From NCBI GenBank assembly GCA_033296885.1, contig MU863974.1:62001-126000 (forward strand): a DNA stretch of 64,000 nt, given 5' to 3'. Origin of the DNA: Triangularia verruculosa (taxonomy: Eukaryota; Ascomycota; Sordariomycetes; Sordariales; Podosporaceae). Of this stretch, positions 10,368-21,109 are shown one piece after another. Each line of letters starts with the position of its first letter. Position 1 is the stretch's first letter. A program made the translations under genes and the position numbers. The notes beneath the pieces were generated by a model that saw only the letters and a program-made list of their open reading frames with translations, did no database searches and had not been told where the DNA came from.

Positions 10368-13300
10368 TCAAGCATCAGCAGCAGCCAAAGAAGCCTGCTC
10401 CTTCTCAGAATCATGACCCTGCTGCTCATCCTCACTGCTAGTGTTGACGGCACCATTCTCCTTGTCACTGCTTCCACTGTCCAGCTTCTCCGCAGCAGCT
10501 TCCCAGTCCTCCTCAACTTCCTTCTTTTCCTCCTCGGCCTTCTTCTTTCTGAGTTCCAACTTCCTCAGCGCAAGGAAACCACCCCCCGCTCTACTGCTGC
10601 TTGCCACAGGAGGGGGAGCGACCTTCCCACTAGGAGCTCGCCGCCATGGCCCCTTACTCGCAACGGCATTCCACCCATCATTAGCAGCAGCTTGGTCTCC
10701 CTCTCTTCTGACAATATTCAGCGAGCTATCTGCGTGGCATAACACCACCCCGTTTGCCAACCCTGTTTTTGCAGAGGTCTTTGCCACAGCGGATTTGAGA
10801 TCCTTCAAGATGGACTCTACATTCTCTGGAGTTGGCGCCATAGACGTTGCGATAGCGGCGGCGGTAAGGTTAGGAATAGCTTTGATCACAATATCCTCTA
10901 AAGGGAGGAAGCTAGTCGTGAAACTGAGTGCTGGACCAGAACGCGATGCAGTTGCAATATCCGAGGCCAAGACTCGATCAACTTCCTCTACTGTAAGACC
11001 AAATCGAGGCGTGGTAAGTAAGAGACCATTGAAAGCGTGCGGTGAGGGCTGGATGTTGGCAGGTGTAGCTGGTTTGGCGGCAGCTGCAGTGGTGGCAGCA
11101 GTCTTGACAGCACGGAGGCATTGGGCTAGTTTCTTTCTCGGAGCTGACACGAATCGCGGAGTCTTGAATAGACAGACATGACGGTGAGGCTCGGGATCTT
11201 GAGACTCGGAATCTATGCCGTAGTCCTCGGCGAGGGAGTGCAAAAAAGCGCGCTGGTGGCTGGGCATAGGCTTGAAACGCATGCGCTTAGCCTCCGGGTC
11301 TGCAGCAAAGATGCGAAGTTCCCGTTCTTGTGACTGAGCCCAGGCCATGTTTTCGCGGAACATCTTTAGGGTCTTGTCGGCGTACGGTACATGGTCATCG
11401 CTATGGTTAGGGTCGACGTTGAGCGCTTCGGCAAGCCGCTGGTTACGCTCGAGCTTAAGACACTCGTCATCGCACTTTAAAGTGATGTGCCTGGCCGGGT
11501 CAGAGTTGAAGCGTGTCGCTCCGCACCGAATCGGTGTCTTCTTGCGCTGGCAAGGGCAGGTTGTAAATGCCATGGACTGACAAGGCTTGTCCTCGTTGCA
11601 AGCTGTGACCGAATCAGTAAAGTAATTCCACACATGAATATACACGACACCAAACTTACGAGAAGGGGCATGGCATTCATCCACGCAGGTGTGATCACAA
11701 GACTTCCTCGCCTTTCCACACAACTGCGTACAATGGGGACCAGCAACCTCAGCATCCTCACATTCCCCAGGTTTATGGCACGGCTTTCTGCACTCATGGG
11801 TTCCGCATTTCAGCTTCTTACCACAAGGCAATCCACACCTAGCATCTTCAAACCAACATGGCTGGTTCTTGAGGACCTTCTTGCCGCAAATACACGGCCT
11901 CTCCACCAAGAAAGGACACTTGGGGCAAGCCACATCGTCAGGATGACACTGGTGAGCCACTGTAGGATGTCCACAGGGCCTCGCTCTCCGGCAGTCGAAC
12001 CGACATTCTGGCGGCCTTGTTCCGCATGGCTGTGGGGGGTGCAATACTGTCCGCCCACAGGAGCAACTGATCTCGTCGAAGATAGCCTCCGGGCAAGCAT
12101 TGCAAGACCCCCTGTGGCATAGCTGTTGGCATGTGTGCTTACCACATTTCAACAGCCGGCCACACACTTGTAAACAGATGTGTTCTGACTCGTAGTTCTC
12201 GTTGACGGTACGCTTTTGCTTCCGTCTTTCCGCTGCCTTCTTCTCCCCCGAGCAGCAGCGCTCTCCACACTCGTGTCGTCCACAGTTAAGCTGGGCCTTG
12301 CAGACACGGAAGCACTGCGGTTGCTCGACGTGGCCTAGATGGCACGCCGAAGTGCCAGTGACCCTGTCACATCGGCAGGAGACGTCCATGCTTTGGAAGC
12401 AAGGGGCACAAGCACCAGTATGGCACTTATCCGGGCAATGATGACCGCAGGCCAGGACCTTATCGCATGGTTCGTCGCACCGTGGGACAGGGTCTTGACA
12501 AGACGTCCTCGGTTCAGCGGGTAAGGAGGCAAGTGGGGTCTTGCCGCAGGGACAATTCAGTACCATATCAGGAGAGAATGGGCAATGGGCTGTCTCTTCA
12601 TCTTGCGGGTGGCAGGATTTCTGACAGGTGTGGTGCCCACAATCGAAGTTTCTGCCGCAGACCTTGGAGCATTGGAATGATCCCTCAAACCACTCCTCTC
12701 CGTCAGATACTTGGCCATAGTTGAACGACTCCAGAAGGTCGTCTCTCTGGTTGCAAGGTATCTCCTTCTGTTCCTTGCCACAATAGCAGGTGGATGGCAT
12801 GGGGACATCGCAAGCCCCACACAAGCCAGGATGGCAGGGCTGAGAACAGGTATGCTCTCCGCACGGGAGATAATCGCCACATACCTCTTGACAGCTCCAT
12901 CCGTTTGTATAGTCGGTTTCGCTACACCGTTTAGTGACGGTGTTTTTGCCGCAAAAGCATGTCTGTGTCGGACCCATAAGGGTGCATGGCGGACATGGCC
13001 CGGCATGGCACATCAGTGAGCAAGGGTGGGGACATGTGGCTCTAGATTTGGAACAGGTTTGTCCGCAGGTGTGAGGAGGCAAGCCGGGTATTGGCTTAAG
13101 GTCGAATTCTTTCCCACACCAGCAGTGATAGGATGTTGGGTCTTCGAGTAGGTTGGAGTTGCAAGCTGGACAACGCCAACCATCAGGCTGGTTCGGACCC
13201 TGATTCTCCTCTTTCTGCTTAATCTGATTTTTGTGCCATTTCTTGACACAGTGAAGGTGGGCAACCGTCCAGCAGATGGTACAAGACCAAACTCGAGAAG

Positions 13301-13979
13301 ATCGTACAACTTCACTGGTGCATATGACGCACTCGTATTGCCCATTGTCGATATCCTCATGGATACGGGTGGGAAGGTCCTCTGCTGTCGACTTCTCCAT
13401 CACTGGATTTGGAGCAGATGCAGATTTCGGTGGTCTGGCTTCCTGAGCCCTTTGTGTGCTGGTGCTGGCAGCTACTGGCTGACCGGGAACAAACTCGGCA
13501 GCACCACCATTGAAACCAAGCCGTACCTGGGACTGAGATGATGAGGAGTCAGCTTGTCGGGGTGCTGAAGGTGGCGGTCCACGGCCTCCTCGGTGAGACG
13601 TCACTATTGACCTTTGAGCTGCCCCTCCTCTGCCACGACCTCTGCCACGACCTCCCCTGCCCCTGTCTCCCCGTCCTGTGCCTGACTGACCATCTTGATG
13701 CGAATTTGAGGCATCTGGAACGACTGGCCGAGATATGGAGGCTCCTGGTTGCGATGGGCCTGGTACCGGCACTGTTGCCGGTGGTGGTGCTGGTTGTGTC
13801 GGCGCCGTCGTTTGGCTTCCTTCCCCATTTCCATTTCCACTACTGGATGCATTGGCATTCGAACCACCTCGACCACCTCCTCTATGCCTTCCTCTCCACC
13901 CTCTTCCTCGTCGTCCTCTGCCACCTGATCCTCCTCCACGGCTAGATCCTCCTTGAGCTTGTGGAGCTGCCTCGGCCAT
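10368..13979 (-). CDS. FAP1: NF-X1-type zinc-finger transcription/ubiquitin-ligase-like protein
   Basis: Two exons, 13979-11660 and 11602-10368, with a 57-bp intron (gtaagt...gtcacag); 1,184 residues. Layout: Gly/Arg-rich and Pro-rich N-terminus (MAEAAPQAQGGSS), a RING/PHD-like zinc domain (YECVICTSEV...WRCPACNSNL), a long array of NFX1-type fingers each of the C-GxHxC-xxxC-H-xG-xC form, for example CGEHTCSQPCHPGLCGAC, and a C-terminal R3H-type nucleic-acid-binding region (FLHSLAEDYGID). Yeast Fap1 binds FKBP12 and guards against rapamycin; human NFX1 relatives regulate transcription and mRNA. The chosen ATG is the first in frame. The frame stays open upstream to 14093 without an ATG, so an extra 5' exon is possible. 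The intron is a multiple of three and has no stop, so a retained form would stay in frame. Confidence 0.93.
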   Translation of the reverse strand: MAEAAPQAQGGSSRGGGSGGRGRRGRGWRGRHRGGGRGGSNANASSSGNGNGEGSQTTAPTQPAPPPATVPVPGPSQPGASISRPVVPDASNSHQDGQSGTGRGDRGRGGRGRGRGRGGAAQRSIVTSHRGGRGPPPSAPRQADSSSSQSQVRLGFNGGAAEFVPGQPVAASTSTQRAQEARPPKSASAPNPVMEKSTAEDLPTRIHEDIDNGQYECVICTSEVVRSSRVWSCTICWTVAHLHCVKKWHKNQIKQKEENQGPNQPDGWRCPACNSNLLEDPTSYHCWCGKEFDLKPIPGLPPHTCGQTCSKSRATCPHPCSLMCHAGPCPPCTLMGPTQTCFCGKNTVTKRCSETDYTNGWSCQEVCGDYLPCGEHTCSQPCHPGLCGACDVPMPSTCYCGKEQKEIPCNQRDDLLESFNYGQVSDGEEWFEGSFQCSKVCGRNFDCGHHTCQKSCHPQDEETAHCPFSPDMVLNCPCGKTPLASLPAEPRTSCQDPVPRCDEPCDKVLACGHHCPDKCHTGACAPCFQSMDVSCRCDRVTGTSACHLGHVEQPQCFRVCKAQLNCGRHECGERCCSGEKKAAERRKQKRTVNENYESEHICLQVCGRLLKCGKHTCQQLCHRGSCNACPEAIFDEISCSCGRTVLHPPQPCGTRPPECRFDCRRARPCGHPTVAHQCHPDDVACPKCPFLVERPCICGKKVLKNQPCWFEDARCGLPCGKKLKCGTHECRKPCHKPGECEDAEVAGPHCTQLCGKARKSCDHTCVDECHAPSRKFGVVYIHVWNYFTDSVTACNEDKPCQSMAFTTCPCQRKKTPIRCGATRFNSDPARHITLKCDDECLKLERNQRLAEALNVDPNHSDDHVPYADKTLKMFRENMAWAQSQERELRIFAADPEAKRMRFKPMPSHQRAFLHSLAEDYGIDSESQDPEPHRHVCLFKTPRFVSAPRKKLAQCLRAVKTAATTAAAAKPATPANIQPSPHAFNGLLLTTPRFGLTVEEVDRVLASDIATASRSGPALSFTTSFLPLEDIVIKAIPNLTAAAIATSMAPTPENVESILKDLKSAVAKTSAKTGLANGVVLCHADSSLNIVRREGDQAAANDGWNAVASKGPWRRAPSGKVAPPPVASSSRAGGGFLALRKLELRKKKAEEEKKEVEEDWEAAAEKLDSGSSDKENGAVNTSSEDEQQGHDSEKEQASLAAADA

Positions 13980-14592
13980 ATTTTCAGTCCTGGTGTTGTT
14001 TGCTCCTGGCTGTGCCTGTTGTGGAATTTTGGGTGCGGCTCTATCTGCTCCGCCAAACAAGGCTCCCTGAGCGGGTGTGCGCTTTTAGAAATACAGCGGC
14101 TTTAAAACTCAAAACGATCTCTTTTGCAATAAAGACAACTGAGAAAAAAAGAAAATTTGACAGCAAAATGCCCTGCCGGATTTTTAAATGTTGCCCAAGA
14201 AAGGCCAAGGTTTAAATCGTGGGAATGAGATGGGTTGGAAGTTCGCCGCATGAGTAATATCTCTTGGCATTTGCCGCCTTTCCCTTGGAGTGGAGGGGAA
14301 GATTTTACCCGACCCCACAGGGCCTGGATCAACCACCAGGGTTAGGGTCCGATACACAATGGTCTCAAAATATCGGTTCTTGCTACTGTGTCCGAGCGTG
14401 AATTCGATACAGCTCATGACGAATGGTGATTTAGACACCCTCGCAGGCCTTGACTGTCATCACCATCAGAAAAACTGCCGAGTTGATGATAAAAACGCCG
14501 AAATTCTGCGGATGATTCATCATGAGACGGAAGGCCCCGGTCTTCCGTAAGGCTTAGCGCTGCATAACTTGCATTAGCGTAATGCTTAGCGG

Positions 14593-14642
14593 GAGAGTTT
14601 GGGCGAGCTGATCTGGAGCCCCGCTCGAGGTTGATCTCTTGT
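14593..14642 (+). repeat. Direct repeat, left copy (flanks broken orphan gene)
   Basis: Positions 14610-14642 match 18865-18897 at 31 of 33 bases in the same orientation; the shared core includes ccccgctcgaggttgatct. The similarity extends upstream through gagagtt with a gap of several bases, giving an approximate outer start of 14593. It lies about 190 bp before the start of the broken orphan-family gene. Confidence 0.85.
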
Positions 14643-14728
14643 ACAACCCTCCAGGCTCACAAACGTTAGCGTGAGACAGCAATCGCCAGCAACATAATTA
14701 ACCTTTGTAATGGAGGGTTGTAGACAAG
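14638..14728. repeat. Inverted repeat beside left direct repeat
   Basis: The 12 bases tacaaccctcca (14642-14653) are perfectly complementary to tggagggttgta (14711-14722). Allowing a two-base offset the pairing extends outward through cttg/caag to about 14638 and 14728. The 57-base interval has no coding signal. It may be the terminal repeats of a small element or a palindromic protein-binding site; I cannot choose. Confidence 0.75.
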
Positions 14729-14835
14729 GCGTACAACAAGGCTCCGGTTGGCCGCGGTCTCTCAGCCTCCTTACACCTCATGCATTGTGATTGAAGAGAA
14801 GTCTTAAAGAGAGCAGTCGACAAACGCGAGCCATC

Positions 14836-17800
14836 ATGGATGCCCAAACGAGCGCGTTTAGCAGCCAGTCACTGGCTGTAGTGAGTAGGTATCGCGTCCT
14901 CCTCATTTTCTTGACTGCTACGAGTCTAATTCTTTTACAGCCTAGTCGACAATACAGAAGATCGCGAGATAGACATCATTTCTCCGCCCCCTAGTATTTT
15001 CACGAGAAGACTGGGCTGTCCTTCATCTTAGCCGCTTTGCTACCTAGAGAAGCAATGGATTTACTGGGCAAGATCGACGTCTCTGCTGTTTCGTTCAAAA
15101 ACGAAAACGCAGCTGCTCTGGTCAATATCAATCTCGATTTTTCACTTTACCGTTGTACCCCATCGCCGGAATTTCAACCCATCGGCTCGGCATTGACTGT
15201 CGCGAGAAAGCGGGAAGCAGAGACGGGTGAGCTACACAGAACAGCCAGCAAACTTGGCTTTCTGTTTGCTGAGGTCGTCCCCGACACTCCGAAACTTCTC
15301 AAAGCTTTTGGTACTCGTGTCACGGAAATTCTATCTCGCCCTGGTATCAACCCTCAAGGGACCGAACGGGATGGCCCCTTTCAAGCTTTCATCGGTGCGG
15401 ACTGCACATCGATATGGGCGGCCGCGACATCCGGATCCTCCTCGATTGGGGTCCTTTTGCTTGCTTGCATGCTGGCAGATGCCTGGGATGCCAAGGCAGC
15501 CACGTCAATATGGGTTGAGCTGATTGAAGAAAGGAGGCGGAAAATCCAGAGCGACGTTAGCAATGGGAAAGTGCCCAACCCTCACACACTTCTGGCTGCT
15601 CAACAATCTTACGGCAGGTCTGAACTGGCTGCTTGGGATACCAGCGCGCGATCATGGTTGAGAAGAGCAGAAGCCTCAATGAAGCATCAGCATTTTCAGT
15701 TCAAACTTATCATCGAAAACCTCACAATTCCCTACCCCATGGGTGAATCGACCTTCGAGAAGGTCATCTTGACCTGGACTCGTGCGATGGAAGTTCTTGA
15801 GAAGCTCCTCCACAATACACCTCAGCAGGCGTGCGACCGAGCTGTGATAAGGGGGATATCGGCGTGGAATTTATTCCCTGATCTTCTTGTCTTTCAAAAA
15901 GAGGCCACCAAGGTTTCCTTTTCCGACAACCTATTCCCGAACCTGGCAGTTCTCAGTCTTGGGCTAGAATATAATGGCCAGCAATCCCAAAACTTCATTC
16001 GATGGTCACTCGCTTTGTCTCATCTCAAATACTACGGAGACCCAGTGACGGTCCACAGTCATGAGCAGTTGGATCGGATTCACATGCCACAGCTGTGGCT
16101 CGTTGTGCTCGGGGCCTTGTTCCGTCGATGGGAAGTCGGACACACAAACTTTGATGCCGCCATGAGGTGGTTTGAGGCACTGGGAAAGACCTTGAGCCAA
16201 GTTACCTCTGGCCATTCAAGAATCTCATGGCTTCTTCAACTCTGCTCGGCGGTTACGGATATCGATAAGGAGGACCGAAAGACTGCACTTATGCTTGTCA
16301 AATATGGCTGGAGACGAGAAAAAGGCTTCTTGGGAGGTTCTTCTGGCTGTGGTGAACACACAGCTTTTTTTGGACTTTGTGATCCCCGTGTCATGCAAGC
16401 TCTGTGTTGCAATACGACCGTCGATACAGGAATTGACTACTTACGTCAAATTGCAGCTACGCCAGACCTGGGCCTTGAAGCGCAGGACGCTATCATTTCG
16501 TTTCAGTCGTATATTGACTACCGCAAATATACGGAATGGGCTACAATATTTCCAATCGAGGACCACCTTGCTAGGTGGGACGACTGCGTTGTAGAGTTGA
16601 GCGACGACAAAGCTTCCAGAAAGCGATATGCGCGATGATTGCACGTGGAACTGTTCGGGTTTGCACCCAGCAAGGATTTGGAACGTATAATCGAGGAAAG
16701 GGTGCAATATTTGGAATCAATTGGAGAAAACTGCACAATCGTCACGGACGCGTGTAATTTGCCGACTCAGGGAGGACAGGGTCCGTTGAGATCAAATATG
16801 GGAGAGTTAGGGTGGTTAGTTCCACCAAGGCTGTTTGCTGGCTATCAAGGCCCGCCATTTTGCAGGACTGAAGGTTCTTGGGAATATCTACCTCATGGCT
16901 TCAATCTATGGGTGGTACAGCAAAAGTTCTCTGGTGGAGTACCGATTACGCGGTCTACCATTGACTTCCAGTCGAGGCTTCGGGATGCCGAGCTTGTACC
17001 AATGGTGCCTTTGGAAGATGGAATCAAATGGCTCAACACTATTCCGTCACGCGACAGGATATTGAAATATATCCTAGCTGTAATAGAGGTAAGAGTTCTT
17101 CTTGATTTCTATCCGAGTGCGGGTTGGGTTGATTGCACTGTCTCGGGATCTTCGAAGTGTTATTCTTCTTGGAAGCGCTCCACAAGCATTCATTTGATTT
17201 TACACTCCGGCTTCGACGTTGCGAAGACGCAAAGAAGTAAAGGGTTTCTAAGTAGGTCGGCATGTGTATTGACCCAAAGCTAATGATACACTCAATCGCA
17301 GTCAAGTGCACCGTCTCGTCAGCATCCAGAAGAAACTATTGGTAAAAAACGGAAACGGTCGCCTATTGATGAACCACCGGACTTCGTACTCACAGCTTCC
17401 GATATTTTGGACTGGGAAAAGTTTTTCGCCAATGACAGTCCTGAACTCGGTGAACTCGAGCAAGGTGCTTGCGAGTTAGAGCTACCTACGGGATCTCCCA
17501 GGCTAGTGCGTCATCGTTCTGAGACACCCCTGAAATCTGTCGAACCAGTGGACTGTGAGTCTGAGCTGTGTGTGGGATATCTCGAATCAGTGAGCGAGAG
17601 GAGCGGACCAATGGGCTGTGAGCCTGACCCGCCCACGGAGGTCAAAAAACCCTCAGTCTTGTTAACCTTCGAGGATATCTTTGACAGCACAGACTATAGT
17701 CATCGCGTACCCCAGGGCACGCAAAGGCGCCTTTTCCTAGTTGGCGGTCGATTCCGCCAGCCGTTAGACTTGCTCGAGTCTTTGGGAGTGCTTGAAGTTG

Positions 17801-18711
17801 GCGCCAATGTCTATGAAACGATGCCCCATGCTACCGTGTCGCTGCAAATCATCGAGCACGCATTGACAGCTACCAAATGGTATCACCGGTCTATTACTAC
17901 TCAGAGATCCGCGGAGGAATATGCTAAATCGATGACGCGCGCGGAGCTGTTCGCCTGTATAGCAATGTTCGAATCTGGCCGCTTCAACATTGACCCAGCA
18001 CATCTCACGGACGTTGTCGCATTATGCTCGGAGGACTCTATCTACGTCACTGACTTATTACTCTCTGATCCTTGTACCAATCCATCTGAGTTAGGGGTTC
18101 AGCATCTAGTCGGCAACGTTGGCCAGGCAGGAATGGTATGCCTCGTATCACCTTCTCAGCCTCGAATTCGACAAGTCGGGCACGATGCCCTCCTTGTCTC
18201 TCATGCCGACTTCGACGGGACATGTTTGGACACTTTTCAAGGAACCTCGCTGCACCTTTCATTTACAAATTGGAAAGTGCCCCTGGTTCCAGGGCCCATG
18301 GGGGAAATAGATCAAGAGATATTCCTACTCGAGTCGGTAGTTTCGGTGCAAGAACAAGGCAGATGGGTGGCCGACATCGATGTCCTTGGGATCGAGAGAA
18401 ACCGAAGTATTGGCAACTTTAACCCTATCTCATTCTCAGAATGCTTTTGCCAGTCTAGCGGACCACTGTTATCCAAGCCTTGGGATGCTGTTTCCATCAG
18501 CTCCTGGGAAGAGCTCCTCGACCAGCCCCCCTGCACTGGTGTTATGCAGACTAGTAAGAACGCAGTTGCTAGACTGGCAGCTGCTTCTATCCTGGCACAG
18601 ATAGACAAGGCGGCCGAGACTATGATTGTGGAAGGGGAAAGGTTCTGTTGGAAGTGTTGTCAACTGATGTATTCTGGGGCAAAAAGCCGGCCTCAGATCA
18701 TCATTCTGTGA
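14836..18711 (+). pseudogene. Broken gene of an uncharacterised fungal family
   Basis: A long gene of roughly 1,200 codons. The parts are an exon from the ATG at 14836, a 50-60 bp intron ending at 14940, a second exon with main frame 14995-17088, a 213-bp intron (gtaaga...tcgcag) and a last exon 17302-18711. Two lesions interrupt it. First, the N-terminal exon reads well in one frame (VDNTEDREIDIISPPP) but must shift by one base near a C-run at 14985-14994 to join the long frame (YFHEKTGLSFILAALLP). Second, TGA at 16636-16638 cuts the long frame, which continues in the same frame with normal-looking protein (LHVELFGFAPSKDLERIIEER). The C-terminal part (SLQIIEHALTATKWY, AELFACIAMFESGRFNI, WVADIDVLGI) resembles a multi-copy orphan family I recall from Pezizomycotina genomes; I know no function. 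A nuclear-localisation-like GKKRKRSP starts the last exon. A sequencing error could explain one lesion but less easily both. Confidence 0.7.
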
Positions 18712-19011
18712 AGATCCCATTGCTTTTGGGCGCCAGCCAAAATACGTGGTGTCAAAAAGATGACACTCATCACCCTTAGATATGAATAACCTGCCCGAGT
18801 TCTGCAACCTCTTAGCGCAAGTGCCTTGCTGCAATGATGTGCGGCTTTCCAGATGAGAGTTCGGGATCTGGAACCCCGCTCGAGGTTGATCTTTTGTGGG
18901 TATGAAATCAACATTCATGGAGTCTTCCGTGTCTTCCCAGGCCCCAGGCTAGAGCCAGACTACAACTGAACATCTCATCGATCTCAAGCCAATTGTATCA
19001 GTTGAGACAGA
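18712..19011. other. Short convergent spacer with right repeat copy
   Basis: 300 bp between the stop of the orphan-family gene and the stop of the minus-strand membrane-protein gene. Apart from the right copy of the direct repeat nothing was recognised. Confidence 0.6.
18855..18897 (+). repeat. Direct repeat, right copy
   Basis: Right partner of the repeat at 14593-14642; core 18865-18897 differs from the left core at 2 of 33 positions. It sits 144 bp after the stop codon of the broken orphan-family gene, so the two copies bracket that gene and little else. Confidence 0.85.
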
Positions 19012-21014
19012 CTAAAGAGTGGAGGCTGAAAGTCTGAGGACACGACTCTTCTCATCACCAACAGGCCAGATCCCCAACTCCCTCCCCTTATTCTCATACC
19101 TCAACTTGACATCCCCCGCCCTCTCCGCAATCTCCCTCCCGGTATCCGCACCCGTAGTCTTTTCCAAACTGCCAGCAATAAACTCATTCAAGAACCTCGC
19201 CGTCATCAGGGGACTATCGCGCCCTCTATTAGGAATCACCACCTTCCTGCATGCCAAATAAATCGCCAAAATGATAAGCACGGCCGAAGCATTGATAGCA
19301 ACCATAACTGCAATGGCTCTCTTCCACTTGACCTGCAGTACCGTCCGAATAAATGGCTTCTCGGATGCCCCCTTTTCTTTTGTAACCTTGGGCAGCTGTC
19401 TTTGAGCACCGATGAATTCCAAGATAGGCAGCCGTGCAGCCAAGTGGGCGACATACACCTCTTCCTCGATGGGGATCGGTCTCAAATACCAGTCAGGCAT
19501 ACCATACTTGGCCTTTTTTCGGGGCAGGCCACTTCCAGCATAGTTGAGAAGGTGGGTTTGGGTGTCCATGCCCGAATAAATACGGTTGAATAGGGTTATG
19601 TTTTCAGGGTCTTTGTACTGCGAGATACGTTCATATGATCCCGTGCCGAGGAGCATGTCGGTCGCAAAGGATGAGTTTGACGATGGGATGAGTTCCGAGA
19701 AGAGGGCCGGAGACAAGCCAGCCTGAGGCTCGGATGATCCAGAAGAAGTGGAGAGGCAGGATGTGCATTCGAAGTAGCTGGCGTTGCGTTGAAGACGAGA
19801 AATCCAGCTTGGCCATTCTTCATTGTATATGTCTGTTTAAGTAGGTACACACCCCATCCTATGTCAACGATCCATGCAAGAGAGGGGAAGGGATAAGGAC
19901 TTACAGGTCGTCATGCACCCTGATGAATTCCTACCGATAGTCCACTCGTTGATACCAGTAGCCCAGACGTGATAATCGAGAGACGGTCCCTCGAAATATA
20001 AAAAGAGTACGGCGAGCATCTGCATGAACTCGGGAGCATTTTTTGGGATCTCTTCAACTCCTCGGGCTAGATTCAGCCATGATATGAGATGCTGGTTAGC
20101 ATGGAGACTTTGAATCGACTGATGATCAAATGAGTCAACTTACCCGTGACTGTTCCCATGTCCTTCCCATCTTGGTAAACCGTGCCATTATAAAAATTCC
20201 GGGCGATGCAGTTTGACGAGCTGTGGACGACATGGTCCTTGTTGGGTTCGACTTCCAGACCGCGATACTCGTTGAGGGAAAACGTGTAAGTGAGCGTGCG
20301 ACCGTCCACTGTTCGATTCAGGGGCAGCCCGTCGACATTCTTGGTGGTCCAAGATGCTAGGTCCGACTTGTTAAACGATATAGGAGAGGCTGCCAGCCCA
20401 ACCGCCGCAAATTCAACAAATCTGCGCATGTTTTGGCGGGGTTCGGGTTCTGTTATCCATCCTGGGTTGCTCCAGTCCGTCGCCATGACCGGGTAGTCGA
20501 CCCCGTCCTCCTCGCTCAACTCGAATGTTAAACCCAGGCCGGCGACGCTGATTCGAGCAAGGATTGAGACGATGAAGTAGAGCAACACAATGATTGTTGT
20601 TTTGGTCCACCCCTTGCCATGCCACGTGTGTTCCCAAAGAAGCCTGAGGGAGCCGGTCGGCCCGCCTATTCCCAGAATGAGATCAACGTCACCTGGACTG
20701 GTTGCCTCTCGGTGCAAGAGAAGCCAGCGGAGCACGTTGCCCAGGAGCGTCAGCAGAGAACCCAGCGCCAAACTCACAAAAGCCGACAAAAGAATGTTCA
20801 GGGCGTTGAACTCTCGACGCTCCCAAGAATCGAGGACACCCATGAGTTCGAACCTCCAGAGCGTGACGATGATGAAAGCGAAGCAGAGCAGAGAGCCCAT
20901 GAAGCGCCATGCGATTCCAAACCACGGGAACTTCCGAGGTCTCTCCTCGAACTCTTCTCGTGCCATATTGTCCTCCTGGATGTCGGTCGTGACTGATTGA
21001 TAATTGGACGTCAT
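19012..21014 (-). CDS. Fungal multi-pass membrane protein, function unknown
   Basis: Three exons: 21014-20144, 20066-19905, 19832-19012, with introns of 77 and 72 bp; 617 residues. Predicted membrane segments: FMGSLLCFAFIIVTLW (about residues 37-52), a segment near 70-95 (LLSAFVSLALGSLLTLLG), TTIIVLLYFIVSILARI near 140, and one near the C-terminus (AVMVAINASAVLIILAIYLA). Between the third and fourth lies a domain of roughly 350 residues with many Asn-x-Ser/Thr sites and several cysteines (FECTSCLS), suggesting an extracellular or luminal, glycosylated region. The short C-terminal tail is polar. I recognise the architecture from fungal genomes but no named family. The start is the first ATG in frame; two in-frame exon junctions restore continuous protein. 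Confidence 0.8.
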
Positions 21015-21109
21015 TGTTGTGTTGGCCGGCACTGTCACATCTATCTGGATACCCACGATCGTAAATGTAGGTGTATATATTCTGCCCAACGACGGGGAGG
21101 CAGCCTATT

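Noticed and set aside
13980..14093. An N-terminal extension of FAP1 starting at TTG 14060.
   Set aside because: Nuclear genes of fungi start at ATG with rare exceptions; the ATG at 13979 has good context and matches the expected start of the protein. An upstream spliced exon is not excluded.
16630..16645. RIP mutation as the cause of the TGA in the orphan-family gene.
   Set aside because: RIP favours C to T in CpA. TGA here would come from CGA or TGG by a change outside that context, and the surrounding gene shows no excess of TpA.
17089..17301. The 213-bp intron of the orphan-family gene as coding sequence.
   Set aside because: The frame stays open almost to its end but stops at TAA 17281, and the clean gtaaga donor and tcgcag acceptor join the flanking exons in phase 0.
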